This document shows, piece after piece, positions 16,714-25,559 of a DNA stretch of 64,000 nucleotides; the stretch's first letter is position 1; every line of letters starts with the position of its first letter. The notes below the pieces were generated by a model. That model was given only the letters and a program-made list of their open reading frames with translations, was not told where the DNA came from and made no database searches. The stretch lies in contig NZ_FOCL01000002.1 in assembly GCF_900110105.1 (NCBI RefSeq), positions 124,001-188,000 on the forward strand. Reading direction: 5' to 3'. The translations under genes and the position numbers were made by a program. Source of the DNA: Mucilaginibacter gossypiicola. GTDB lineage: Bacteria; Bacteroidota; Bacteroidia; Sphingobacteriales; Sphingobacteriaceae.

Positions 16714-17958
16714 ATGAAGAATTCTAACAGCTTTTCTATCCTGATCTGGGCGAACAAAGCAAAATCAGATGTTAATGGGATGATGCCCCTTTACGCGAGA
16801 GTTACTGTAATGGGCAAAAGGGCGGAAATCTCGCTAAAAAAGAAAGTCAATCCCGCAAAGTGGGATGCCAAAACCGGCTTCATGAAAGGAAGCGGAAACG
16901 AAGTCCGTACGGTCAATAATCACATACACCAAGTCTCCGAAGAAATTTTCCGGATATACAGTGAACTACAAAAGAACAGCGATTACATTTCGGCTGAGGA
17001 AATAAAAAATAAATTCACCGATGGACCGACTGAAAGGCGTACGCTTTTGGCAGTCTTTGACGAGCATAACAACGATGTTGAAAGTCTGGTGGGCAAGGAT
17101 TACGTCAAGGCTACGCTTACAAAATATAAAACCATCAGAAGCAAGGTTGCCGAATTCATTTCCTCAAAATATGGCAGGAACGATGTATACCTGGATCAGC
17201 TTGAGTTTGGCTTCATTACCGGTTTCGAGAAACACCTCAAAATAAAATCCGGCATCGATCATAATACGACGATGAGTTATATCAAGCGACTAAAAAGAAT
17301 TATGACTATTGCAGTCAATAATCATTGGATTAGCATAAATCCGTTTTCTGCGTTCAAATGTACGACGCAGAAAGTTGTGCGGGAAGAGTTGACGGAGGAC
17401 GAGGTTAAAAGACTGGAAGAAAAAACCTTCTCTGTTAAAAGACTGGAAGAGGTCAGAGACTGCTTTCTTTTTAGCTGCTATACTGGTTATGCTTTTATAG
17501 ACGCTTCTAAATTAACCGAAGACAATATCGTGAAAGGTAAAGACAACGAGATTTGGATCAGGACTAACCGGACCAAAACTGAAATTGCTGCCAATGTCCC
17601 TCTGCTACCTCAGGCCATTCAAATTATCAACAAATACAAAGACCATGAAGATTGCATTTACAGCGGAAAGATTTTACCAATGAAAAGCAATCAAAAAATG
17701 AATGCGTACTTAAAAGAAATAGCTGATTTATGTGCTATAGATAAAAATCTTACAACGCACATGGCACGGCATACATTTGCCACCACGATAACCTTAGGAA
17801 ATGGTGTGCCTATTGAATCAGTAAGCAAAATGCTGGGGCACACAAAAATCACCACGACTCAAATATACGCCCGGGTCAAGGAGCAAAAAGTAAGTAAAGA
17901 TATGAAGGACTTAAGGTTGAAGCTAAATAACAATTCAATTCTCCTTTCATCGGAATAG
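16714..17958 (+). CDS. Tyrosine recombinase / integrase, Bacteroidota mobile-element type
   Basis: A 414-residue recombinase; I start at MKNSNSFSILIW (16714), where arm-binding-domain similarity begins, rather than at the in-frame ATG 16651. The order is arm-type DNA-binding domain (about residues 1-90), SAM-like core-binding domain (about 105-205) and catalytic domain. Catalytic HxxR is seen in THMARHTF, then GH in MLGHTKITTTQIYARV with the nucleophile Tyr. The first catalytic Arg (usually TGxR) is replaced in CYTGYAFIDASKL, as known for several Bacteroidota integrases such as IntDOT. It probably integrated the accessory region at tRNA-Asp. Confidence 0.92.
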   Translation: MKNSNSFSILIWANKAKSDVNGMMPLYARVTVMGKRAEISLKKKVNPAKWDAKTGFMKGSGNEVRTVNNHIHQVSEEIFRIYSELQKNSDYISAEEIKNKFTDGPTERRTLLAVFDEHNNDVESLVGKDYVKATLTKYKTIRSKVAEFISSKYGRNDVYLDQLEFGFITGFEKHLKIKSGIDHNTTMSYIKRLKRIMTIAVNNHWISINPFSAFKCTTQKVVREELTEDEVKRLEEKTFSVKRLEEVRDCFLFSCYTGYAFIDASKLTEDNIVKGKDNEIWIRTNRTKTEIAANVPLLPQAIQIINKYKDHEDCIYSGKILPMKSNQKMNAYLKEIADLCAIDKNLTTHMARHTFATTITLGNGVPIESVSKMLGHTKITTTQIYARVKEQKVSKDMKDLRLKLNNNSILLSSE

Positions 17959-18232
17959 TACATTCAGTGTTTGGCATTAAAGACAGGTGAGCTATTTCAC
18001 CAGCGCAACGATCAGCTTTCCTTGTCGCCCCGTTTTTAATGCTGTAGCGGAAGGTTTCTGGTTTCAGTTGGTCTTTGGCCACCAGCCATGAGGGGATTGC
18101 ATCAGCCAGAGTAATACCGGCGAACCATTGGGGCGCGCCATATTCATCGTTAATCGCTATTAACAGATCGGCAAGTCTGTAAAACCTTCCGATATATGGG
18201 GCTGGTGTTGAATGGCATGACATTAGGAGCAA
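17876..18232 (-). CDS. Hypothetical, doubtful; antiparallel overlap with integrase end
   Basis: A 118-codon minus-strand frame. Residues about 10-75 (FYRLADLLIAINDEYGAP, PSWLVAKDQLKPETFRYS) have real-protein-like composition, but the last 28 codons run antisense through the integrase 3' end. I do not recognise a family. It could be a remnant whose 3' end was cut when the element inserted. No promoter or ribosome site stands out. Confidence 0.3.
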   Translation of the reverse strand: MLLMSCHSTPAPYIGRFYRLADLLIAINDEYGAPQWFAGITLADAIPSWLVAKDQLKPETFRYSIKNGATRKADRCAGEIAHLSLMPNTECTIPMKGELNCYLASTLSPSYLYLLFAP

Positions 18233-18346
18233 TCAAAAAAAGCGACCGGAATAATCAGCTTGGTTCGAATTTTCAGATATCCGCGCGACAAATAAAAACC
18301 ATAACTTGCATTTACTTTCGCCGTATAAACCATTTAAGCTTACTTT

Positions 18347-19726
18347 ATGGATGTCGCTGCTGCCGGATTGGTTTTGATGTTTGTTATTGGTCTGGTGTTT
18401 TATCTCCGGTTAAGGAAACAGCGGGCAAACAGTTCGGAAGATTACAGGCGCCTGTTCGATGGCATCCCTACACCGATGTACATCTACGACGACCAAACCT
18501 TTCACTTCTTGGCAGTTAACGATGCTGCTATTGAGCAATATGGCTATACACGGGAAGAATTCCTACAGGAACTGAAACTCACCGATATCCGGCCGCCGGA
18601 AGAGATTCCCGCCCTGCTCAAATTTCATGAAGCCTTACCAAAAGGCCATGTGAATGCGGGGCGCATGCTGCATATCAATAAGGCCGGTCAACGCTTCTAT
18701 ATCAGCGTTTATACCCATCATACCATCTTTGAGGGCAAAGACGCCCGTCAGGTTCTGATCGTCAATATCGACGAAAAAATGCGGGCCGAGCAGATTGTGA
18801 GCGAGAAATCCGCGGAACTGGCAAATATGCTCGACAGCATCACGGACGGTTTTTACGCTCTGAATCAGAACTGGGAGGTAACATTTATCAATAAGGCGGC
18901 TGAGAAGGCCCTTTCCTGCAGCAAAGAAGAAGTGATGGGCAAGAATCTCTGGGACTTTTTCTCGCATTCCCGGGAAGGGCGTTTCTATCCTGAATACGAA
19001 CGCGCCATGAAGGAAAGGGTCAGCGTGCATTTTGAAGAACTGTACGCCCCGCTGGGGGTCTGGGGTTCGATGAACGTCTACCCAACCAAGGACGGCATCG
19101 CCGTTTATTTCGTAGACATTACGGAACAAAAAAAAATCCAGGAAAAGATTTATATTGACGGCCAGAACCTTCGGGCGATCATCAATAATACCCGCGACCT
19201 GATCTGGTCGGTTGACCGGCAGTCCAAGATCATCACCGGTAACCAGGCCTTTTGGGATCGCGTAAAAGAATTGACAGGCAAAGCTGAGGATGAAGTGACT
19301 AATGCCGATTTTGTGCAGGAAAGGGTGGCGGTCTTTTTCGAAAGCTACGAACGCGCCTTTAAAGGTGAGGCTTTCAGCGTTGTCCGGCAACGTGAGATCG
19401 ATGGCAAACAGGTTTACGAGGAACTCAGCTTTAACCCGATCCGTGACCAGCGCGAAGAGGTCATCGGCGTGAATTGCTTCCTTCGCGACATTACCGAATC
19501 ACAGGAGCATCTGCATAAAATCGAAGACCAGAACAAGCGCCTGCGCAAGATCGCCTGGGTCCAGTCCCACCGTGTTCGTGCACCGTTAGCCAGTATACTG
19601 GGCCTTGTCCAGCTTTACGATCCTAATGATTCGCCCAATGCAGAGATCATCCCAATGTTAAAAAAGTCTGCCGAAGACCTCGATCAGGTAATAATGGAAA
19701 TTACTACACTGACCGATAATCTCTGA
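18347..19726 (+). CDS. Multi-PAS signalling protein with HisKA-like end but no ATPase domain
   Basis: A 459-residue protein. A membrane helix is at residues 5-21, followed by three PAS domains (about 30-145, 150-265, 270-390), each ending in a DITE/NIDE-type segment. The C-terminus (about 395-459) forms a HisKA-like helical hairpin with IAWVQSHRVRAPLASILGL, where His sits where the phosphoacceptor would be. The usual HATPase domain is absent: the frame stops after TTLTDNL. Such truncated PAS/HisKA proteins are frequent in Sphingobacteriaceae. It may dimerise with another kinase or be phosphorylated in trans. The stop is clean, and no ATPase remnant follows. Confidence 0.8.
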   Translation: MDVAAAGLVLMFVIGLVFYLRLRKQRANSSEDYRRLFDGIPTPMYIYDDQTFHFLAVNDAAIEQYGYTREEFLQELKLTDIRPPEEIPALLKFHEALPKGHVNAGRMLHINKAGQRFYISVYTHHTIFEGKDARQVLIVNIDEKMRAEQIVSEKSAELANMLDSITDGFYALNQNWEVTFINKAAEKALSCSKEEVMGKNLWDFFSHSREGRFYPEYERAMKERVSVHFEELYAPLGVWGSMNVYPTKDGIAVYFVDITEQKKIQEKIYIDGQNLRAIINNTRDLIWSVDRQSKIITGNQAFWDRVKELTGKAEDEVTNADFVQERVAVFFESYERAFKGEAFSVVRQREIDGKQVYEELSFNPIRDQREEVIGVNCFLRDITESQEHLHKIEDQNKRLRKIAWVQSHRVRAPLASILGLVQLYDPNDSPNAEIIPMLKKSAEDLDQVIMEITTLTDNL

Positions 19727-19767
19727 TCTTCTTAATACTTTAATTTATATGTTGATGTATTAAGCAT

Positions 19768-20136
19768 TCAAACAGTCCTTATCTTTTCCCGGTGCTTTTT
19801 ACCCCATTTGATCATTTCAAGGATAATATCGCCAAAGCTTTGGCAATAGTCGGTAACGGTGTATTCGACTAGCACCGGGGAATTAGGTGTAACGGTCCGC
19901 TTCAGCAATTGGTTTGCCTCCATTTCCTTAAGTTCACGCGAAAGCATTCGGGTGGTAATGCCAGGAATGCTACGCTCTATATCTCGGAAACGCCTGTTCC
20001 CGTTGCAGAGCGAATTAATAATCGGCAGCTTCCATTTCCCACCAATAACATAGATGGTGTCTTGTAAAGCCTTTATTTCTTCCTGTTGATTGCGCGGGTC
20101 CGATAAGATTTGCGCCGCCTTTTCTTGCTTGGTCAT
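19768..20136 (-). CDS. HxlR-family transcriptional regulator
   Basis: A 122-residue winged-helix protein with the HxlR signature: GGKWKLPIINSLCNGNRRFRDI around residues 32-53 and TRMLSRELKEMEANQL about 62-77, ending in the WGKKHRE helix. It is divergent from the SDR gene at 20197. A perfect 8-bp inverted repeat in the 60-bp shared promoter region is the probable binding site, so it likely controls that SDR and itself, as HxlR proteins commonly do in response to electrophiles. Confidence 0.9.
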   Translation of the reverse strand: MTKQEKAAQILSDPRNQQEEIKALQDTIYVIGGKWKLPIINSLCNGNRRFRDIERSIPGITTRMLSRELKEMEANQLLKRTVTPNSPVLVEYTVTDYCQSFGDIILEMIKWGKKHREKIRTV

Positions 20137-20137
20137 T

Positions 20138-20176
20138 TTGGTATACTCTATGATACTGGTAACAAAGTTATACCAA
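20138..20176. promoter_or_regulatory. Inverted repeat in hxlR/SDR divergent promoter
   Basis: TTGGTATA (20138-20145) and TATACCAA (20169-20176) are perfect inverted arms, 23 bases apart, between divergent genes. Likely HxlR operator. A TATTTTTG -7 element for the SDR gene follows at 20185-20192. Confidence 0.6.
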
Positions 20177-20184
20177 TTGCCTAA

Positions 20185-20192
20185 TATTTTTG
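20185..20192 (+). promoter_or_regulatory. Candidate -7 element of SDR gene
   Basis: TATTTTTG fits TAnnTTTG and ends only four bases before the ATG at 20197, which would give a very short or leaderless transcript. Confidence 0.45.
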
Positions 20193-20196
20193 CAGC

Positions 20197-20940
20197 ATGG
20201 AAAATTTACGCAATAAAATAGCCGTGATTACCGGCGGAAACAGCGGCATCGGATATGCCACTGCCAAAGAGATGAAGGCACAAGGTGCGACGGTTATCAT
20301 CACCGGCCGCCGCCAGGATGCGCTTGAAAAAGCCGTTGCTGAACTTGGCGTGACCGGCTTTATGGCCGATCAGTCTAAATTAAGAGAAACAACCGAATTG
20401 GTTAGCAAAGTCAGCGAGCAATTCGGACAGATTGATATTTTGTTTATCAATGCCGGCATTGTCGGCACCGCACCGATAGCGGACGCCACCGAAGAACTTT
20501 TCGACAGCATTTTTGATATCAATTTTAAGGGCGCTTATTTTACGCTTAGCAAATTTATTCCCTTGCTCAATGATGGTGCTTCTGTGGTGTTCCTTTCTTC
20601 CAATACCGCCAGTATGAATGGTGCGCAGTCGTCCATTTATTCTTCCGGTAAAGCTGCGCTAAACTCGATCATGCGAATTGCGGCTGTCGAGCTTGCACCA
20701 CGCAATATCCGGGTTAACGCGGTAAGCCCGGGCCCTACGCAAACCGAGATATTAAACAAGCTCGGGCTTGATGAGGCGGCTCGTAAGGGCTTGGATGACT
20801 GGATGATCGAACGTATTCCCTTGAAAAAGATTGGCACTGCTAAAGACGTTGCAAAGATGGTCGCTTATTTTTGCGGGGACGCAGCCAGTTTTATCACCGG
20901 CGCCGAAGTCGTGATGGACGGTGGGATGTCACTTGCTTAA
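20197..20940 (+). CDS. Short-chain dehydrogenase/reductase
   Basis: A 247-residue classical SDR. The NAD(P)-binding motif GGNSGIG is at residues 13-19, NAG at about 88-90, catalytic Ser in VFLSSNTASM, the YxxxK-equivalent in SIYSSGKAALN, and the PGPTQTEI loop. GRR after the second strand suggests NADP(H) preference. It reads divergently from an HxlR regulator and is probably induced by the compound, or the redox stress, which that regulator senses. Substrate unknown. Confidence 0.92.
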   Translation: MENLRNKIAVITGGNSGIGYATAKEMKAQGATVIITGRRQDALEKAVAELGVTGFMADQSKLRETTELVSKVSEQFGQIDILFINAGIVGTAPIADATEELFDSIFDINFKGAYFTLSKFIPLLNDGASVVFLSSNTASMNGAQSSIYSSGKAALNSIMRIAAVELAPRNIRVNAVSPGPTQTEILNKLGLDEAARKGLDDWMIERIPLKKIGTAKDVAKMVAYFCGDAASFITGAEVVMDGGMSLA

Positions 20941-21082
20941 TAAAAAAGGTCGCTCTAGTTTCTTTAAGTTTGAACTAAATTGCAGTTCGGTTGGATTTTC
21001 ATCATGATAAAATGTTAAGCACTCCTTTCATTTGAACTGCTTACAAACAATTTAAGTGCATTAAATAAATGTGCAAAAACTT

Positions 21083-21110
21083 AGGGGGTGAAACAATTCT
21101 TTCACCCCCT
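21083..21110. terminator. Strong hairpin upstream of HTH gene
   Basis: AGGGGGTGAAA (21083-21093) pairs perfectly with TTTCACCCCCT (21100-21110) around a 6-nt loop; an 11-bp stem. T-richness after it is moderate. It may terminate SDR transcription, or act as an operator or attenuator of the HTH gene 85 bases downstream. Confidence 0.55.
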
Positions 21111-21195
21111 TTCACTGTTTTCACTTTTTCCAAAAGCCTTTCTTTGCTTGCAAAACGATTTATTTTAAAATGTTTAGAAACAAAATTTATTAGCT

Positions 21196-21501
21196 ATGGC
21201 AGGTATAGAAATCGCAACAAAACAAGATTTACTCGACCTAGAGGAGAGGATCATAGAGGAAATTAGAAAATCAAAAGGAGCACCCGAAGAACCCAGAAAG
21301 TTATTAAAGAGCTATCAAGTGAAAAATTTACTTAAAATTTCACCCGGAACTCTGCAGAACTTAAGGGTAAATGGCACGTTGCCTTTTACGAGAGTTGGCG
21401 GCATCATCTATTATAAATACGACGATATCATGAAAATTTTTCAAAGGGAGAAAATTGAATCTCCCCCAAAAGCTCCAACGTTAAAAAAAAGAATTCAATG
21501 A
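21196..21501 (+). CDS. HTH_17/MerR-like DNA-binding protein of mobile-element type
   Basis: A 101-residue protein. A charged N-terminal helix (residues 8-30) is followed by a winged-helix of the excisionase/HTH_17 type: LLKSYQVKNLLKISPGTLQN, then NGTLPFTRVGGIIYYKYDDI (residues about 34-75). Such proteins accompany tyrosine recombinases on Bacteroidota integrative elements and act as excisionase or regulator. It lies 3.2 kb from the integrase, so its link to excision is plausible but not shown. Confidence 0.8.
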   Translation: MAGIEIATKQDLLDLEERIIEEIRKSKGAPEEPRKLLKSYQVKNLLKISPGTLQNLRVNGTLPFTRVGGIIYYKYDDIMKIFQREKIESPPKAPTLKKRIQ

Positions 21502-21612
21502 CCATAAATAAGCTGAAAATAAAAGTCTCAAGTGGATCTTTAAATTAGTAATCTCGCCAAATGATCCCGGCCATCGTGCAGCAATACCGTTCTATAGGTT
21601 GGAGTACTTCCT

Positions 21613-22209
21613 TTACCTTGGCTGTCGTTCCAGCAAGGCGGCCAGTTTGCTCAGCGAAGAACGGGTGCCAGCTTCGTTATCTTCGGGTTTGATGCCTGAC
21701 GGTAGGTCATAAAAAGCAAACGTGACTTTTGTGCCACCGGGCTGAGCCTTCAGTTGGATATCCATGATCATCTCGCCTCCGAAGGCGGGGTCAGCTGTAT
21801 CGAATTGCACTGCTTCCATCAAACGATGCGGCGGTTCGAGTATGAGAAAACGGGCAATAAAGCGATCCTCTCGTTCAGAAGATTTGCCCTTCATCACTTT
21901 TTCCGATTCAGGGTAGCGCAGCGACATTGTATAGCCGCCGCCTTCCCGTAAGTCAAAGGCGTGAATTTGGCCGGTCATCTCACCGGGTACCTGCCAGCGG
22001 ACCAACATGTCTGGATTCGTAAGCGCTACATAGATCTGCTCGGGCGTCGCTTTGATCAGCTGGTTATTGCTGGTAGCCGGTTGCCTGCGGGTCTTCTTTT
22101 CGGCCTGATGTCGAATAAACAGTGCTCTCGTACGGGCCTCTGCTTCTTCTACTTCCATGCGCTGGCTTTTAAGAAAGTCTGATTGCGGCTGTTTATGTTT
22201 TTCGCTCAT
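21613..22209 (-). CDS. SRPBCC / AHSA1-like domain protein
   Basis: A 198-residue protein. A charged N-terminal extension (about 1-45) precedes an SRPBCC fold with the AHSA1 pattern: ATPEQIYVALTNPDMLVRW (about 54-72), REGGGYTMSLRYP, then a C-terminal helix SLSKLAALLERQ. These domains bind hydrophobic ligands in a helix-grip cavity, and many are stress-linked. It ends a compact minus-strand trio (21613-22813) with short spacers of 6 and 16 bases, so the three are probably one transcript. Confidence 0.8.
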   Translation of the reverse strand: MSEKHKQPQSDFLKSQRMEVEEAEARTRALFIRHQAEKKTRRQPATSNNQLIKATPEQIYVALTNPDMLVRWQVPGEMTGQIHAFDLREGGGYTMSLRYPESEKVMKGKSSEREDRFIARFLILEPPHRLMEAVQFDTADPAFGGEMIMDIQLKAQPGGTKVTFAFYDLPSGIKPEDNEAGTRSSLSKLAALLERQPR

Positions 22210-22215
22210 CCCTGT

Positions 22216-22506
22216 TTAGGCACTCGGCCATATTTTAAAAGTATTTTCGTATTTCGTTTCGGAATCCCGAATCATGATAGAAAGCTGTTCTGTCCGGACA
22301 GGAAAATGCTGCTCGACGGACCTATAGATCTGCTGAAGAAGGTTGCCTAGCCGCTGTTCGAAGTCGGTACGGCTGATGCAAATCACGATATGGTTTTCCA
22401 TTTTGCTTACCGTACCGTGTTCGCCCAGTTCATTTTTTAATAAATTCAATACGCCGGAGCCTAGGTTTTCCAAGGTATGTTCGGCGAGTGAAAGCAGGTC
22501 ACTCAT
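22216..22506 (-). CDS. Conserved-looking hypothetical, 96 aa
   Basis: A small soluble protein with N-terminal helices (LLSLAEHTLENLGSGVLNLL) and a pattern of KMENHIVICISRTDFEQRLG. I do not recognise a family. It sits in the middle of a three-gene minus-strand unit with an SRPBCC protein downstream, 6 bases apart. Confidence 0.6.
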   Translation of the reverse strand: MSDLLSLAEHTLENLGSGVLNLLKNELGEHGTVSKMENHIVICISRTDFEQRLGNLLQQIYRSVEQHFPVRTEQLSIMIRDSETKYENTFKIWPSA

Positions 22507-22522
22507 ACATAGCTTATTTAAA

Positions 22523-22813
22523 TCATTTATAACGAGAAGTTATTTGTTCTTTAAACGGATGTTGCTCCAAAGCTATTCCGATATTTACCAGCAGGTCTCT
22601 GTCGACCGGGTGTCCGTCTTCAGCCTGCCACGCGCCGGAGCGTCCGGATATCCAAAAGTTTGAACCGTTGGGATGGCGGATTCGAAAGCCTTGCTCGCCA
22701 TGCCATTTTTCAGGTTTTGCTTCCAGGAGCAGTAAAGCGCCGGTGTAGGGGTCTTTTACCTGTAATTCCACGTTATCCTCCTTCCTTTGTAAGTAAATAG
22801 GTTGCCGGATCAA
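22523..22813 (-). CDS. Hypothetical, 96 aa
   Basis: A small protein with alternating beta-strand-like segments (DNVELQVKDPYTGALLLLEA, GFRIRHPNGSNFWISGRSG). No signal peptide or membrane segment. First gene of the minus-strand trio. Family not recognised; the frame is well formed and the composition matches the next two genes. Confidence 0.6.
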   Translation of the reverse strand: MIRQPIYLQRKEDNVELQVKDPYTGALLLLEAKPEKWHGEQGFRIRHPNGSNFWISGRSGAWQAEDGHPVDRDLLVNIGIALEQHPFKEQITSRYK

Positions 22814-23154
22814 AGACGTAAGGTTAACAACAAATAGGAATATTTTTTAGTTTGTCATTTTTTAAAATTAACTGCAAAATCAAAATACCCCAATCGCTGG
22901 CCAACGAAACCCTTCTTAATTATTTTTTTAAAAGGTAAATTGCTAATGGCCTACAGGTGTATAATAATTGGTAAGAAGATCGAGAGCTTAGCTGTTCACA
23001 CACCTACACACTTGAAGGCCTTAACTTCGAACTAATTGACAAAGCATACCAGATGGAAAATTAACCGTGGTTGTGCATGTGATATGTAAAAACAAAGCTA
23101 TCCAGGAGTTATTTCAATAGCAGTTATTAAACAAGATAGCAAATTCAAACTTCA
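22814..23154. other. Gap without gene
   Basis: About 340 AT-rich bases between a minus-strand trio and the MFS gene. I find no credible coding frame, tRNA or strong hairpin; it must contain the promoter of the 22813 gene. Confidence 0.5.
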
Positions 23155-24387
23155 TTATTCCGTTGCTAGTACCACTTCCTGTTCTTTAATGTTTGTGGAT
23201 ATCGCGCGGCCAAGCCATTTGGTGCGCAAAATAAGTATCAGGACAATTATAATAAATACAGAATAAGCGGCACCTAACCAGGTTTGATTATTGATGTTAA
23301 TGAGTTTAACTAAGACAAAACTGAAAGCCGAAGTAGAAATAATAAAACCGCCACCGGTTAAGCCGTTAGCCATACCGCCATAATGTGAAAATCGCGTTAA
23401 ACAATAAGACAACATGCCATTGAACAGGAAGCCTGCTGCCGAGTGCACAAGCACAACATAAGCCATCAACGTATATAGGTTATGAATCTTTAAGGTAAGC
23501 AGCATTAAACAACCGGACAATATTAATTGGATTACGGCAGCAGCTAATATCTTTTTAAAGAATGGCCTGGAGATAAGGGCTTTTGATAACAAATTTCCCG
23601 CCAGTAATGCTAAACCGGAGATCATGGAACAATTACCCGTCACCGTTGCGGGATAATGCATTAGCTTTTCGATTAGAAAAGGGCTTGACATGTTATAGAT
23701 CATTAATACACCGTAGGTAAGGCCCAGTACAAGCAATCCGGCAGTAAAATCCCAGGTGCTGAGCATGGAGCGGTAGGCATTACTAATAACGCTCAAGCGA
23801 AACGGCGCCTTCACCGCAATAGTTTCGCCACTGAAGATCAACTCCAATATAAGGAACACCAAAGCGAAACAACCAAGGAAGTAGAAGTTTGACTGCCAGC
23901 CAAAATGAGTCTGCAAGTAACCGCCCGCAAACGGCGCCACAATAGGCGCGGATGACCAGATCACGGAAAATAAACTGGTATAATGTTTTAGTTTTTCTCC
24001 CGAAAAAAGGTCAAAAAAATAAGCTCGTTTACTAACGACCACCACTGCCGACATGACGCCCTGTATTGCGCGCATAACATAGATTGTCTGTATACTGCCC
24101 GTATTAGCAATAGTAAAACTGGCAGCACTGAATACGGCTAAGGCAATAATGTTTGGAATAAATCGCCCATAACTGTCCAGAAAGCTTCCAACTAACAATT
24201 GCCCTATGCCGTAGGCGGCTAAAAATATGGAAATTGAGAGTTGTACAGCTGCCGGGGTCGCACCCAGTTTGGAGCTCATGGCCGGCAAGGATGGAATATA
24301 AATGTCCAGCGCGAAGCCGGTTATCGGAATTAATAAAAACGCCAGAATGGTACCTATACCTTTGTTTGTTTCTTTGATGTATTTCAT
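23155..24387 (-). CDS. Bcr/CflA-type MFS drug efflux transporter
   Basis: A 410-residue transporter with twelve predicted membrane helices. The N-terminal half shows the drug:H+ antiporter features of the Bcr/CflA branch: DIYIPSLPAM in TM1 and the GSFLDSYGRF loop after TM2, then RAIQGVMSA in TM4. It should export hydrophobic drugs using the proton gradient. The AraC regulator 85 bases upstream, in the same direction, is the probable controller. Confidence 0.88.
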   Translation of the reverse strand: MKYIKETNKGIGTILAFLLIPITGFALDIYIPSLPAMSSKLGATPAAVQLSISIFLAAYGIGQLLVGSFLDSYGRFIPNIIALAVFSAASFTIANTGSIQTIYVMRAIQGVMSAVVVVSKRAYFFDLFSGEKLKHYTSLFSVIWSSAPIVAPFAGGYLQTHFGWQSNFYFLGCFALVFLILELIFSGETIAVKAPFRLSVISNAYRSMLSTWDFTAGLLVLGLTYGVLMIYNMSSPFLIEKLMHYPATVTGNCSMISGLALLAGNLLSKALISRPFFKKILAAAVIQLILSGCLMLLTLKIHNLYTLMAYVVLVHSAAGFLFNGMLSYCLTRFSHYGGMANGLTGGGFIISTSAFSFVLVKLININNQTWLGAAYSVFIIIVLILILRTKWLGRAISTNIKEQEVVLATE

Positions 24388-24471
24388 GACCTTGAATTGT
24401 AATCACAAAGGTAACCCGGCCGGAACTCGGGCGATAAGACAAAACAAATCAATGCTTATACAAATCAAATA

Positions 24472-25380
24472 TTAGCTTACTTTTTTTAAATGATCCCTGA
24501 AAAGCAACGGGGTAGTGTTTGTGTTCTGTTTGAAATATTTATTAAAATGAGACGGGTACTCGAAACCGAGGGTATAGGCTATCTGGGCGGCATCCCAGTC
24601 CGTATTTAAGAGGAGTGTCTTGGCTTCTTCGACGATCCGCTCGTGAATGACTTCACGAGTCGTTTTACCTGTCGCCTTTTTAATAACGTTATTTAGATAA
24701 TTTACATGCACATTTAACTGATCGGCATAGGCTGCGGGTGTAAGTAAGCTTAATGGATTCTCTGGCGAATCGACAGGGAACTGTTGATTTAACACATTGA
24801 AAAATCGCGCTATTAACCGGTCGTTGGAGCTGTCTTGTTGAACCGGACCATTTAATCGGATTCCTTCCAGTATCATCATTTGGAGCAAGCTTCTTATCAT
24901 ATCATATCTATAAAAATATTGGCTTGCTAGGAGTTCCTCCATCTCGTGGTAAAGGCCGATAAAACGATCGCTCTCTCTATCTGTCAAAGGGATTACGGCG
25001 GAAATAGCCGGATTGAACAGTGCACTGCGATATCTGATATCTTGCCGGATAGTATTTAACAAAAACGTATCATTGAAAAGACAATAAAAGCCTGACTGTG
25101 ACTCGGATAAGGAGTGAAAGGAAGAGGGGACACCGGGATTGTAAAAAATAATGCCCCGTCCTTCAACCATTACATCCTGGTTCGCTGTTTTGTGAATACC
25201 ATCGCCTATGATCAGACATATTTTATAATAATCCCGGCGGTTGTAGGGCGTGTGTTTGGCCTGGCAAATACGTTTCCTTACATTGAAATGGCTGACATCA
25301 CCGTTCGAAAGCAAGTCTGCGGGCATTTGCTGCTTAGTACGTTGATAGAATTCTGGTAATGTTTCTGTCCCTATTTCCAT
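24472..25380 (-). CDS. AraC-family regulator
   Basis: A 302-residue protein. An N-terminal cupin-like sensing part (about 1-180; KICLIIGDG, FYNPGVPSSFHSL) is followed by the AraC double helix-turn-helix (about 205-300) with NVIKKATGKTTREVIHERIV and AQIAYTLGFEYPSHFNKYFK. This is the Bacteroidota AraC type often paired with oxidoreductases or efflux pumps. It lies directly upstream of the MFS transporter, which is its likely target. Confidence 0.9.
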   Translation of the reverse strand: MEIGTETLPEFYQRTKQQMPADLLSNGDVSHFNVRKRICQAKHTPYNRRDYYKICLIIGDGIHKTANQDVMVEGRGIIFYNPGVPSSFHSLSESQSGFYCLFNDTFLLNTIRQDIRYRSALFNPAISAVIPLTDRESDRFIGLYHEMEELLASQYFYRYDMIRSLLQMMILEGIRLNGPVQQDSSNDRLIARFFNVLNQQFPVDSPENPLSLLTPAAYADQLNVHVNYLNNVIKKATGKTTREVIHERIVEEAKTLLLNTDWDAAQIAYTLGFEYPSHFNKYFKQNTNTTPLLFRDHLKKVS

Positions 25381-25559
25381 GGTTGACCTATTATATAAGT
25401 CAAATATAATGAAAGAGCATCCGGATTATTTAACCCTCAAAAGAAATGACCACTGCTTAACAAATCCTGCTTTATTCATAAGCCTTTTTTTGGAGTTTAG
25501 GCAACATACAGCTCAACTAGCTGCAAAAGATAAATAGTCAATTGATAAATTGGCGATGT

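Noticed and set aside
18635..19390. 251-codon minus-strand frame inside the PAS gene
   Set aside because: Antisense shadow; the plus strand encodes three clear PAS domains.
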